The notes beneath the pieces are model-generated. The model was not told the origin of the DNA. It worked only from the letters and a program-made list of their open reading frames with translations, and made no database searches. From positions 5,462,204 to 5,526,203 of the forward strand of contig NZ_JHEG04000001.1 of assembly GCF_000760695.4 (NCBI RefSeq): DNA of 64,000 bases, written 5' to 3'. The stretch is from Tolypothrix bouteillei VB521301. Its GTDB lineage: Bacteria > Cyanobacteriota > Cyanobacteriia > Cyanobacteriales > Nostocaceae. The translations under genes and the position numbers were made by a program. Of this stretch, positions 55,409 to 64,000 are shown one piece after another (within the stretch, counting starts at the first letter, position 1; every line of letters starts with the position of its first letter).

Positions 55409-57127
55409 GTGAACGAAGATGAGTTTGTCAAGCAGATTCAATACGTGCAGAAACGCATGACTGAACTGCAAAAGAATGCCAGCAAATTACCTTTACACCA
55501 ACAAAGTCGATTGACAAAAGCTCTTGAGAACTTGAGCTATGCCATGAGGGACTTGCAAGTCGCAGAAGAGACCATACGGCTTTTACTGTCTGCAGTACAA
55601 CAATCTAAAGATTCTATTATTATTACCACAGCAAAACTTGACCCCCCAGGGCCTGAAATTGTCTTTGTCAATCCAGCTTTTAGTCAAATGACTGGTTACG
55701 AGATTGAAGAAGTATTGGGTAAAACTCCACGTTTGTTGCAAGGTCCTAAAACCGATCGCTCTGTCCTGGATGACTTGCGGAAACATCTGTCTGAGGCGAT
55801 ACCTTTTCATGGTGAGGCAATTAACTACCACAAAGATGGTACGGAATATTATGTGGAATGGAATATTAGCCCGATTTGTAATGTCAATCAAACCATAACA
55901 CACTTCATTGCCATTCAACGTGACATTACTGCCCGCAAACGCATGGAGGAAGAACGCGAGTCTCTGCTCTCCCGAGAGCAGGCAAACCGCGCAGAAGCAG
56001 AAGCAGCAAACCGAATTAAAGATGAGTTTTTGGCTATGCTCTCCCACGAACTCAGAACTCCTCTGACGCCAATTCTGGGTTGGTCAAGGCTGTTGCAAAC
56101 CAATAAGTTACCGGAAGCAAAACTACAACAGGCAATGGCGTCAATTGAGGAGCACGCGAAACGTCAGGCAAAATTAATTGACGATCTGCTTGACCTTTCA
56201 CGAATTGTGCGGGGCAAATTAACACTTAATTTAACTTCAGTGACATTGATCGTGCCGCTTGCTGCTGCTCTTGAAACAGTTCGTCTGGCTGCTGAAGCAA
56301 AATCAATTCGTATCAAAACAGTACTTGAATCGACTGTAGAACCAGTTATGGGTGATGCAGATAGATTGCAACAAGTTTTTTGGAACTTGCTTTCAAATGC
56401 CATCAAATTTACTTCAGAAGGCGGCTCTATTATTGTAGAACTACAACGAGTGAACCGCTACGCTCATATTACAGTCAGTGACACGGGACAAGGTATCCAT
56501 CCCGACTTCTTACCCTTTGTGTTTGACCGTTTCCGCCAAGAAGATAGTTCTATCACTCGTCAATTTGGAGGTTTAGGTTTGGGGCTGGCTATTTCCCGGC
56601 AATTAGTAGAAGCTCATGGCGGAACAATTGTGGTGGAAAGTCTTGGTGTTGGAAAGGGTACAACCTTTACAATCAAGCTACCACTGATAAAAGCTCCCCA
56701 ACAGACACACTCAAACCCCAAAAAACCTCCGCTATTTTTGGATTTGAGCAATATAAAAGTTTTAGTGGTAGAGGATGATGCTGGTACGCGAGAATTTATC
56801 ACCTTCGCGCTTGAACAGTATGGAGCTAATGTCAACGCCGTGGGATCTGCCACTGAGGCGCTAGAAGTATTGGCACAATCAAAGCCAAATATATTGATAA
56901 TCGATATTGGGATGTCAAAAGTAGATGGTTACACTCTGCTGCGTCAGATTAGATCGATGTCGCAAGAGCAAGGAGGGCAAATTCCGGCGATCGCTCTTAC
57001 GGCGTATGTAGGAGAAAACAATCGGCAACAAGCCCTTGCAGCTGGTTTTCAAATGCATGTTCCCAAGCCAGTTGAGCCTGCTGAAATAGCTGTAGTTATT
57101 GACCAATTATTGGGCAAAAAGCAATGA
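55409..57127 (+). CDS. PAS-domain hybrid sensor histidine kinase/response regulator
   Basis: This 572-residue soluble kinase has an N-terminal helical region (1-55), a PAS domain (about 58-175) with MTGYEIEEVLGKTPRLLQGPK split by family usage, a HisKA domain with His213 in LAMLSHELRTPLTP, a HATPase domain (FWNLLSNAIKFT, GLGLGLAISRQLVEAHGG) and a C-terminal receiver (VLVVEDDAGTREF, IIDIGMSKVDGYTLL, VPKPVEP). The PAS resembles LOV domains but has TPR where LOV has NCR, so no flavin-binding cysteine. It follows the second MCP by 133 bases and may be in its pathway. Confidence 0.9.
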   Translation: MNEDEFVKQIQYVQKRMTELQKNASKLPLHQQSRLTKALENLSYAMRDLQVAEETIRLLLSAVQQSKDSIIITTAKLDPPGPEIVFVNPAFSQMTGYEIEEVLGKTPRLLQGPKTDRSVLDDLRKHLSEAIPFHGEAINYHKDGTEYYVEWNISPICNVNQTITHFIAIQRDITARKRMEEERESLLSREQANRAEAEAANRIKDEFLAMLSHELRTPLTPILGWSRLLQTNKLPEAKLQQAMASIEEHAKRQAKLIDDLLDLSRIVRGKLTLNLTSVTLIVPLAAALETVRLAAEAKSIRIKTVLESTVEPVMGDADRLQQVFWNLLSNAIKFTSEGGSIIVELQRVNRYAHITVSDTGQGIHPDFLPFVFDRFRQEDSSITRQFGGLGLGLAISRQLVEAHGGTIVVESLGVGKGTTFTIKLPLIKAPQQTHSNPKKPPLFLDLSNIKVLVVEDDAGTREFITFALEQYGANVNAVGSATEALEVLAQSKPNILIIDIGMSKVDGYTLLRQIRSMSQEQGGQIPAIALTAYVGENNRQQALAAGFQMHVPKPVEPAEIAVVIDQLLGKKQ

Positions 57128-57139
57128 TCTGAGTTAACT

Positions 57140-57931
57140 TCACTTTCTAGCATGAGCGAATGCTGCTATTGCATTTGGTGAACCAACATATCGCCAATGC
57201 CAAGGCTCAAAACTCACACCTTGGGAATTATTGCGCTTAAAAGACAATTCAAATCCAAACTCTCGAGCATGACGAGTCAACCAACGATAGGCATTTGTCT
57301 TTTCAAATTCCAAGGTGACATCTTGCTTTGGGGCTCTACCATCTGCTAAATCCACAGCAAAACCAGTATGATGTTCGCTAAATCCTGCAGGTGCGCTGAT
57401 TTTTGCTGCTGCTTCTACGGAACCGCGACGCTTCACTTGGTCTTGAAACAATTTTTGTTGCTGTTCTATGGTACGAAAACCGGAAACAGGTACTATCCAA
57501 ACACCTTCTTCTCTTGCAGAATACATCATTCGCATTAGTGCTTGTCCTGCTTCAATATTTAACAACTCAAAGCGTTGGTCATCACCCGTTGCGTAACTAC
57601 TGACAATCATCAATTCGCTAGGATTGGCTTGTGCATAAGAAAAATGTCCATATGCTATTTGATTTTCTACCGGTTGTTTCTGGAATGAAGCGGGATTGGC
57701 TGCAATTTCTACTGGTTGGGAAGAGACAATAACAGAAGACGCTTCTGTTGGATGGGAGGTTGGGACGACGGAAACAATCTTTGGTGGAGAGGAGGGTCTT
57801 CCTCCAACATTCGTTGGGTTTGGTGCAGAAAATTTTAGCGCCAATGCTGCACTCAAAATAATACCAAATGAAACTGTCATTGCAATAATTAAAATTCGTG
57901 CAATATGGGGTATTTTTTTTAAAAAATTCAT
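57140..57931 (-). CDS. D-alanyl-D-alanine carboxypeptidase, VanY/M15B family
   Basis: This 263-residue protein has an N-terminal membrane helix (11-33), a low-complexity Pro/Ser/Val stretch, then the M15B domain. The zinc motif SxHxxGxAxD is at 185-194 (His187, Asp194), and the catalytic Glu242 and zinc His245 are in FEPWHWRYVG. It trims the terminal D-Ala of peptidoglycan stem peptides in the periplasm. It is convergent with the hybrid kinase gene. Confidence 0.92.
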   Translation of the reverse strand: MNFLKKIPHIARILIIAMTVSFGIILSAALALKFSAPNPTNVGGRPSSPPKIVSVVPTSHPTEASSVIVSSQPVEIAANPASFQKQPVENQIAYGHFSYAQANPSELMIVSSYATGDDQRFELLNIEAGQALMRMMYSAREEGVWIVPVSGFRTIEQQQKLFQDQVKRRGSVEAAAKISAPAGFSEHHTGFAVDLADGRAPKQDVTLEFEKTNAYRWLTRHAREFGFELSFKRNNSQGVSFEPWHWRYVGSPNAIAAFAHARK

Positions 57932-58229
57932 ATATTTTTGAATTTTGGATAGACGAAGGTTTTATTGGATTTAATTTTACTTAACTCTTTATATGACTCC
58001 CTCGAGCACTATAAGCCCACTCATCTTCTTGTTTTTATTCTTCGTGTCCTTTGTACCTTTGCAGTTTATTTAGATACTTAATCTTCAGACAAAAGGCATT
58101 TATTCAATCAATGTAATTGCTGGCATTGTATGCGGTAGCGCTACTACGGACTTTTTTATCTAAAGATTGGGTTTAAAGAAATAGTATAAATCCCCCTATT
58201 TGAAAATAGAGAGATTTATCGGTCAACCG

Positions 58230-59894
58230 TCACCGATCGCTATTAATAATTTCAGTTGAAGCTATCTTCCAACGGTCATCGGCAAATTCTAGATTATAAC
58301 GAACTGTTCTTGTTTTATAATCAGTTTCTTTTGGCAAAATGTTACCATTTCTATCTAAAAGTGTACGGTCTTCCGTCACTTTAACCTGGATAATAGCGCG
58401 ATCGCCATTCACAGAAAACTCATCTACACTATCTATAGTTTGTACTCTGTACCTGTAGGAATGACCGTCTTTCTTCAAGGAGTTTATAGAACCTTCCTCT
58501 CCTGCGGTACTCTCATACTGGCTACCTGTTGTTAGCTCAGCCGCAGGTTGGGGATCGTAAGGAGGTGCAAACATCACTCGTTTGGCTAGCAACCACTTAT
58601 TAATCAAATCTCTTGCTTCACTTTCTGCAAAAGCAGGTGGAGAAGTTGCATTACCCTGTTGCGATTGCTGAGAATCAGAGTCTGGTGGTGTCGAAGAATT
58701 ATTTGATTGTGTCGTGCTAGGTTCTTGTCCCCTATTAGAGTTTGAACTAGATTTTGAAGTAGAACCCGACCGGACGACAGTTGTTCCCTCTAAGGGGGCG
58801 GGTGTTTGTCCTTTCAAAAACCAAAAACCACCTACAACACACGCCCCAACTAAGACACCGATAGCAATACCCTGTTGCCAAGGTGCTATACCGTTATGAC
58901 TTGTCACAGATGCAGTTGTTGCTGGTGATTGGTAAGAGACAACAGGAGGTTGTCCAACTGGGATAGTTGGTTGTGGTGCTGGTATTGATGGAGGGGATGG
59001 AGTGACTGGAGGAGAGTTTAGGGGCACTGTAGGAGCGACATAAACTGGTACTGTAGGTGCAACGGGAATAGCAGGAGTTTGCAATGCCACAAGCATTTGT
59101 TGGACACTCGAATAACGCTCGCTAGGTGTTCTTCTAATTGCTCTATCCAACACATCTGCAAAACCAGGGCTAATATAAGGAGCAAAATCCCGCCAGAGAG
59201 TTTCACCTGTGATGTTATCGCATGCAAGCTGTTGTGGCATTCTACCTGTAAGCAAATAAATTGCCGTTAAGCCCAAACTATAAATATCACTAGCAAAAAC
59301 CGGTCTTCCTATAGATTGTTCCGTGGGCATAAATCCCGGAGTTCCAATAACAATTGATGGGTTGGCGTTTCCTGAAGCCATTTCTGTTTGCATTGTCAGT
59401 TTCACCGCACCAAAATCAATTAAGACTGGTTTGCCGTCTGAAAAGCGCAAAATAATATTATCTGGCTTGATATCTCGATGCACGATGCGCTTGCTGTGAA
59501 CAAAATCTAGAATCGGCAAAATATTGATTAATATATCCTTGACTTCACTTTCATTCAGCACACCTTGCTGATACACCTTTTGGGTCAAGGTTTGACCTTC
59601 AATATACTCTTGAACTAAATAAAATTGCCCGTTTTCAGAGAAATATGCATACAATCGGGGAATGCGATCGCTTCGATCTCCGAGTTCTTCTAAAATCGCT
59701 GCTTCTTGCTGAAATCGTTGCTGTACGAGTTGATAAACTTGGAGGTTATCAGCAACAGGCTTAAGTTGCTTAATCACACAGCGACGACTTGAGGGCATTT
59801 GGGTGTCCTCTGCTAAAAACGTTTCCCCAAATCCTCCACTTCCTAATACTCTCAGTACCTTATAACGATTATTTAATAGTGCTGGTGTTATCAT
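58230..59894 (-). CDS. Serine/threonine protein kinase with C-terminal ARC6-like IMS domain
   Basis: This 554-residue protein has a kinase domain (about 10-275): glycine loop GSGGFGETF, Lys42, catalytic loop VHRDIKPDN with Asp141, DFG at 160-162 and a GTPGFMPTEQ activation segment. A Pro-rich linker, one membrane helix (about 345-363), a Ser/Asn/Gln-rich linker and a C-terminal IMS/DUF4101-like domain (about 425-554, ARDLINKWLLAKR to DDRWKIASTEI) follow. The last domain is the one in the plastid division protein ARC6. This kinase-IMS fusion recurs in cyanobacteria; its signal is unknown. Confidence 0.9.
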   Translation of the reverse strand: MITPALLNNRYKVLRVLGSGGFGETFLAEDTQMPSSRRCVIKQLKPVADNLQVYQLVQQRFQQEAAILEELGDRSDRIPRLYAYFSENGQFYLVQEYIEGQTLTQKVYQQGVLNESEVKDILINILPILDFVHSKRIVHRDIKPDNIILRFSDGKPVLIDFGAVKLTMQTEMASGNANPSIVIGTPGFMPTEQSIGRPVFASDIYSLGLTAIYLLTGRMPQQLACDNITGETLWRDFAPYISPGFADVLDRAIRRTPSERYSSVQQMLVALQTPAIPVAPTVPVYVAPTVPLNSPPVTPSPPSIPAPQPTIPVGQPPVVSYQSPATTASVTSHNGIAPWQQGIAIGVLVGACVVGGFWFLKGQTPAPLEGTTVVRSGSTSKSSSNSNRGQEPSTTQSNNSSTPPDSDSQQSQQGNATSPPAFAESEARDLINKWLLAKRVMFAPPYDPQPAAELTTGSQYESTAGEEGSINSLKKDGHSYRYRVQTIDSVDEFSVNGDRAIIQVKVTEDRTLLDRNGNILPKETDYKTRTVRYNLEFADDRWKIASTEIINSDR

Positions 59895-60350
59895 TCCTCA
59901 CCCTTTCAGCTTGATACATACAGGAAATAAAGTAAAAAATATACTCAGCATGATTAATGAGCCTACCCAAAATGAGTGGTATCTAAATTTACTCTTTTTT
60001 TGGACAAAGTGGTAGATGTTTGCTAATTCTTAACAGCTTTAGATACTGAAATTTTATAAATGCTATAGATTCCCAACCTCCTTAAAGAAGCTAGTACAAC
60101 ATGGCGTAAATAAGGTAACCCTTAGTAACAGACAAAAAGCTTAAAATAAAAGCTTTTGTGCCTTCTGCCCTCTGACGAGCGTACTTCTGCCTTTATGTAC
60201 TAGGGATTTTTACGCAATACCAATGCTTTCTATTATGAGCTAGCTCATAGAAGTCAGAAAAAATGCTTTCTATGATGGTAATAACAAAAAATAATTCAGT
60301 CAAAACAACACAAGAAATGACTGAAACACTTTAAAATTTAGGAGTTATTT
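59895..60350. other. Spacer upstream of the globin gene
   Basis: AT-rich; no gene supported. AGGAG lies eight bases before the globin ATG. Confidence 0.4.
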
Positions 60351-60812
60351 ATGGTCAGCCAAAAAACAATAGAAATTGTTAAATTGACAGCCCCTATACT
60401 TAAAAAGCAAGGTTTGCAAATCACAACTAGGATGTATCAAATCATGTTTCAAAAGCATCCAGAAGTGAGAGAAAAGTTTAATATGTCGGCGCAAGAAGAT
60501 GGCTCTCAACCAGTAAAATTAGCACAAGCAGTTTATGGTTATGCTCTTCAAATTGACAATCTAGCTGCTTTAGGATCGATGGTTGAGAGGATTGCCCATC
60601 GTCATGTAGAAGCTCAGGTATTAGCAGAAGAATACCCTATTGTAGGAAAGTGTTTGTTGCAAGCAATAAAGGATGTGTTGGGAGAAGAAGGAGCTACGGA
60701 AGAAGTCATCGCAGCATGGACAGAAGCATATGAGGCCTTATCAAAAGTCTTTATTAACAGAGAGCACGAGATTTATGAAGAGGACGCCATTCAGCCAAAA
60801 TTAGCAGTTTAG
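60351..60812 (+). CDS. Single-domain globin of the flavohaemoglobin (Hmp) type
   Basis: This 153-residue globin has Tyr29 (B10), Gln53 (E7) and His85 (proximal F8) at exactly the positions known for E. coli Hmp, and the IAHRHVEAQVLAEEYPIVG segment typical of this class. No FAD/NAD reductase domain is attached. Such globins bind oxygen or nitric oxide and need a separate reductase. The gene stands alone with a clear AGGAG and a downstream hairpin. Confidence 0.9.
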   Translation: MVSQKTIEIVKLTAPILKKQGLQITTRMYQIMFQKHPEVREKFNMSAQEDGSQPVKLAQAVYGYALQIDNLAALGSMVERIAHRHVEAQVLAEEYPIVGKCLLQAIKDVLGEEGATEEVIAAWTEAYEALSKVFINREHEIYEEDAIQPKLAV

Positions 60813-60952
60813 CCTCAGAAAGAAAAAGGTTCAACAACAAGTTTCTCAACCAAAATTGACAATGACTCTCTTCCCATCAGAAAGGATGTCTGATAATGAT
60901 TGGTGAAAAATTTTCAGCACTGTAAGATGGGTATTCCAAATGTGTAAATTGC

Positions 60953-60973
60953 CCTCACTCTTCTAGAGTGAGG
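60953..60973 (+). terminator. Perfect 9-bp hairpin after the globin gene
   Basis: CCTCACTCT, loop TCT, AGAGTGAGG. No T-run follows, so termination would be imperfect. Confidence 0.5.
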
Positions 60974-61113
60974 CTATACAACCAAAGCCCGCCTCTACAA
61001 ACTACAATAAGTCCGTATAGCCGAATTTCGTTTGTATAGTCGTGAATTCTACTTGCCAGAAATTTTGACAAAATTAGCTAATATCCTACGTATAGATCGC
61101 TATAATTTTTTAT

Positions 61114-61539
61114 TTATGTACCTTTTACTACCATTACAGAACAAGGGGCATCTTCTACAACTTGACCGCTGACGGAACCCTGAACAATTCGATTCACGCC
61201 TGTTAATCCACGACTGCCAGTGACAATTAAGTCAGCTTTGTAAATGTTAGCAAGACGAATAATCTCTTGGGCTGGGTCGCCTGCAACGAGTTCTATATCA
61301 CTTTCAACCGCTAGTTGAGTTTGATACCCTTTGAGTTGTTTTTCAATTTGTGCGTAAGAAAAGGTTGAAGACTCTGGATGCGGGCGGTCAGCAGGAAGTT
61401 CCATCTTTGATTCTGAAGTAGCAAACACGTGACACAGAATGACTTTGCTATCTTTCGGCAGCATAAATTGCTGTACCGTTTGAATAATTTGGTCGGTAAC
61501 TTCTGAATCGTCTAGAGCTACTAAAATCGTTTTTATCAC
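61114..61539 (-). CDS. Universal stress protein (UspA family)
   Basis: This 141-residue USP has KTILVALDDSEV at the N-terminus, a GDPAQEII middle and the ATP-binding GSRGLTGVNRIVQGSVSGQV, followed by CSVMVV. I chose GTG 61539 because USPs begin just before this strand and a GGAG lies nine bases upstream. The frame is open to ATG 61617, but the 26 extra residues are hydrophobic and unlike the family. ATP-binding-type glycine motif present. Confidence 0.85.
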   Translation of the reverse strand: MIKTILVALDDSEVTDQIIQTVQQFMLPKDSKVILCHVFATSESKMELPADRPHPESSTFSYAQIEKQLKGYQTQLAVESDIELVAGDPAQEIIRLANIYKADLIVTGSRGLTGVNRIVQGSVSGQVVEDAPCSVMVVKGT

Positions 61540-61697
61540 CGCTGTTGTCTCCAAAACAGTAGACCTCACACACAGATAATAAGTAATTATAGTTAACGCT
61601 ATACTTACCATGCCCAAACTTTGGACAGAGTTTGCATAGCCTTAAACTTTAAGTTTGGCAATTGCAAACTCTTTTTTGCAAAAAGTCTAGGCAAAAA

Positions 61698-63014
61698 TTA
61701 ATAATTCATATCATCTTTTTCCTTATCAATTCGGCGTTGTACCGAGTTAACGTGCGAAGGCAAGTCTTCCGAGGATGCTAGGACGTCAATTGCATGAGCC
61801 ACTTTCTCTAGTGCAGTTTGCGAGTATTGAATAATACTAGAGTGTTTCATAAAGGTTTCTACTCCTAATGGAGAAGCATACCGGGCAGCGCCAGAAGTGG
61901 GTAAGGTATGGTTGGGACCTCCTAAATAATTTCCCACAGCTTCTGGTGTAAAATGCCCTAAGAAAATTGCACCGGCATTGTGAATAAGTGATAAGATTTC
62001 CCAGGGTTCTTGCACTTCCACTGCTAAGTGTTCGGGTGCAAATTCATTTGAGAGTTCTGCGGCTGCTCGGAGTGATTCCACAATCACAATCAAGCCGTAG
62101 TGAGCAATAGCTTTCTCTGTTAGCGTTCGTCTGGGATGATCTATCAGCTGTCTTTCCACTGCTACTTGTACGTTTTTTGCCAAACCCGGATCTGTGGTCA
62201 ACAAAACTGCTGCTGCCATTGGATCTTGTTCTGCCTTGGCTAACATATCAGCCGCAACGCGAACGGGATTTGCAGTTTCATCAGCAATAATTAAGACTTC
62301 CCCTGGTCCTGCAAGGAAATCTATGCCAACTGTACCGTATACTAGTTTTTTCGCTAACGTGACATATATATTACCTATACCTGTAATGATATTGACTTTG
62401 GGAATAGTTTCTGTACCGTAAGTTAAAGCAGCGATCGCTTGTGCGCCTCCAACACGGTATATTTCTTGCACTCCAGCTTCTTGAGCAGCGACCAACACGG
62501 ATGGGTGAATCGCTTTTAAAGGACCGGGTGGTGTCACCATAACTATGTGAGGTACGCCAGCCACTTTTGCCGGAATAGCATTCATTAATACCGTACTTGG
62601 ATAGGGGGTGCGACCACCGGGCACGTATAACCCTGCCCTATCTACAGGTGTGTAGCGCTTGCCAAGCACTACATCATCATCCTCAAAGTGAACCCAACTT
62701 TTTGGTATTCGCTGGCGGTGAAACGCTTCAATTTTGCGACACGCCAACTGAATTGCCTCAAGTAACTCTTGCGATACCTGTTGGTACGCTGCATCCAGTT
62801 CTGAGCCTGTCACGCGCAGTTCTTCTGGCTTCAGGGTTTGCTCGTCAAATTCGGCTGTGTATTGCAGTACAGCTTTATCGCCTTGGCGCTTCACTGCTTG
62901 CAACACTTCCCGCACTGTTGCTTCTTTATGAAGTACCTGTTCATCTTGGATGCGATCGCAGATCCGTTGTAGTTCTGCTCTAACATCTGCCTGCTGAGTA
63001 ATGATTCGCAGCAT
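61698..63014 (-). CDS. hisD: Histidinol dehydrogenase
   Basis: This 438-residue enzyme carries out the last two steps of histidine synthesis. GLYVPGGRTPYPSTVLMNAIPA is split here by usage; RVGGAQAIAALTYGTETIP, DFLAGPGEVLIIAD and AEQDPMAAAVLLTT are diagnostic. I chose ATG 63014 because cyanobacterial homologues begin near MLRIITQQADVRAELQ, giving normal length; the frame is open to ATG 63080, which would add 22 residues. Confidence 0.93.
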   Translation of the reverse strand: MLRIITQQADVRAELQRICDRIQDEQVLHKEATVREVLQAVKRQGDKAVLQYTAEFDEQTLKPEELRVTGSELDAAYQQVSQELLEAIQLACRKIEAFHRQRIPKSWVHFEDDDVVLGKRYTPVDRAGLYVPGGRTPYPSTVLMNAIPAKVAGVPHIVMVTPPGPLKAIHPSVLVAAQEAGVQEIYRVGGAQAIAALTYGTETIPKVNIITGIGNIYVTLAKKLVYGTVGIDFLAGPGEVLIIADETANPVRVAADMLAKAEQDPMAAAVLLTTDPGLAKNVQVAVERQLIDHPRRTLTEKAIAHYGLIVIVESLRAAAELSNEFAPEHLAVEVQEPWEILSLIHNAGAIFLGHFTPEAVGNYLGGPNHTLPTSGAARYASPLGVETFMKHSSIIQYSQTALEKVAHAIDVLASSEDLPSHVNSVQRRIDKEKDDMNY

Positions 63015-63080
63015 GGAGTAAGGACATTGCCAACTTGAGAAAATTCTTGCCATTGAGTTTGAGTTTTGCTCCTTACCCAA

Positions 63081-63802
63081 ATGAGAGGTGCAAAGCTAAC
63101 CCCAACTCTCTTCTCTAGCTTAACCTGGATTTTTTTGATACTTCCATTGCTTCCCACATATCGTTTGCTAAACGCCGATAACCAACCACGGGTTGCTTGA
63201 AACAGATAGAACCTTAAAAGGTCAGTAGGGTTGGTAGTTCTTAACAACTTCGCGTTTTATCTCCCGAAGTATATGGCAAGTTATTAGTGTGTTGTTTCAA
63301 TCAGTTCCCCTTTTCAAGCATAAGTAGCAACTGAGTATAATTTTTATGTATCCTTTACTTCATAAGCCAACATTTTTACAGAGGGGATGGATTTAATATC
63401 TCTATGTAACCTCTCAACTTAACATTTGACTGGCGAGCTCCCTACGCACGACATCTCAAACGAAGAGAGAATGCAGGCGATGTTCGCCATCACATGCGTG
63501 ACAAGCAGTCATGCTAAGCTACATTGAGTGAGTATCTTATTCTATCGTATTTTTAGACTTGACAGCAAACCCTCTATCCCCTTTATCCCCGTTAAAAAAA
63601 CGGAGCGGTCGTTTCAAACTTTTAGAGGCGTAATACCTTGTGTCCTACAAGATACGATAATATTTCTCATTTCTTCACAAATCAAATGTTATATCCCTAA
63701 TAATACCCGTTTCATATTTGATACTTGCTGTCAACAGGTAAGCCCCAAATTTGAGAATTTTTCTCTAGTACCATCTGCTAATATGCAAATTAAATGTTGT
63801 CG
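63081..63802. other. Spacer without clear gene
   Basis: A 95-codon plus-strand frame (63528-63815) runs into the opposite-strand TldD-like gene, has no ribosome site and shows no known pattern; I do not accept it. Nothing else is supported. Confidence 0.35.
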
Positions 63803-64000
63803 TCACAACGTATAAGTAAAATCCTCAACCAACATACCTGGAACCATATTGCCTCCGAGTTGGCGAGCCTCGTAAGTTCCCACTTCAGCAATAAATTCTT
63901 GAAAATTAGTCAGATCGATTAGATTATCTCCCCAAAAACGATAGAGACTGTCATCAAATCGCAAATTTTCAATAGGCGCAACAATTTCGCCTTTTTCAAC
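63803..64000 (-). CDS. TldD/PmbA-family protein, C-terminus only
   Basis: The last 65 codons of a minus-strand gene that begins outside the window. The segment GEIVAPIENLRFDDSLYRFW is the conserved C-terminal strand of TldD/PmbA metalloprotease-like proteins, and the stop is at 63803-63805. These proteins take part in peptide maturation or degradation. Whether it is TldD or PmbA cannot be told from the tail. Confidence 0.8.
   Translation of the reverse strand, partial: VEKGEIVAPIENLRFDDSLYRFWGDNLIDLTNFQEFIAEVGTYEARQLGGNMVPGMLVEDFTYTL

Noticed and set aside
55409..57127. LOV photoreceptor in the hybrid kinase
   Set aside because: The PAS has TPR in place of the NCR motif, so the flavin-adduct cysteine is absent; many ordinary PAS domains share the rest.
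63528..63815. 95-codon plus-strand frame near the right edge
   Set aside because: No ribosome site, no recognisable pattern, and it overlaps the TldD/PmbA-like C-terminus on the other strand.

Overview
The window is cyanobacterial chromosome, most likely from a filamentous, heterocyst-forming species (Nostocales type). The signs are frequent HIP1 octamers (GCGATCGC), heptanucleotide STRR-like repeats of GCTAATG/GCTAATA in many spacers, an NDH-1 block in the order ndhA-ndhI-ndhG-ndhE, a plastid-like E2 acyltransferase, a urea transporter operon and a five-gene phototaxis/chemotaxis operon. I cannot assign a genus.

Layout. 1-2.0 kb: the 3' part of a membrane-bound spermidine-synthase-like gene and a DUF4178 gene. 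2.8-3.8 kb: an NADP-dependent MDR reductase. 4.2-13.3 kb: an NHLM/NHLP-type peptide export island with a C39 peptidase ABC exporter, two double-glycine precursor peptides on the opposite strand, an HlyD-like adaptor and a second ABC protein. No modification enzyme is visible. 13.5-14.6 kb: a small graveyard with a second, fragmentary copy of the DUF4178 gene, a Phd antitoxin with a ruined toxin, and a HicA with an internal stop next to an intact HicB. 14.8-19.4 kb: the pyruvate dehydrogenase E2, a hypothetical protein, YlqD and an acyl-ACP/CoA synthetase. 20.2-25.1 kb: two paralogous GT39-type membrane glycosyltransferases separated by an intact-looking IscB nuclease with a structured omega-RNA-like leader.

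25.5-31.6 kb: urtABCDE (minus strand) with a MITE-like element carrying an NtcA-type box upstream. 32-37.3 kb: gltA, ndhA, ndhI, ndhG, ndhE and nadK, all reading minus, with hairpin-forming repeats in the spacers. 37.4-41.8 kb: sixA, a DHH phosphoesterase, an HNH protein and alanine racemase. 42.1 kb: tRNA-Leu(UAG). 43.0-51.1 kb: a pixGHIJL-type operon (PatA-like regulator, CheY, CheW, MCP, CheA hybrid); the MCP has a GAF domain with both cysteines of a DXCF cyanobacteriochrome. 52.3-57.1 kb: a second MCP whose homologous GAF has lost those cysteines, followed by a hybrid histidine kinase. 57-64 kb: a VanY-like carboxypeptidase, a Ser/Thr kinase with an ARC6-like IMS domain, a single-domain Hmp-type globin, UspA, hisD and the C-terminus of a TldD/PmbA protein at the window edge.

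Most of the window is ordinary core genome. The parts worth a second look are the peptide export island, the IscB locus and the pix cluster with its light-sensing and apparently blind receptors. All functional calls come from reading sequence motifs; no database search was run.
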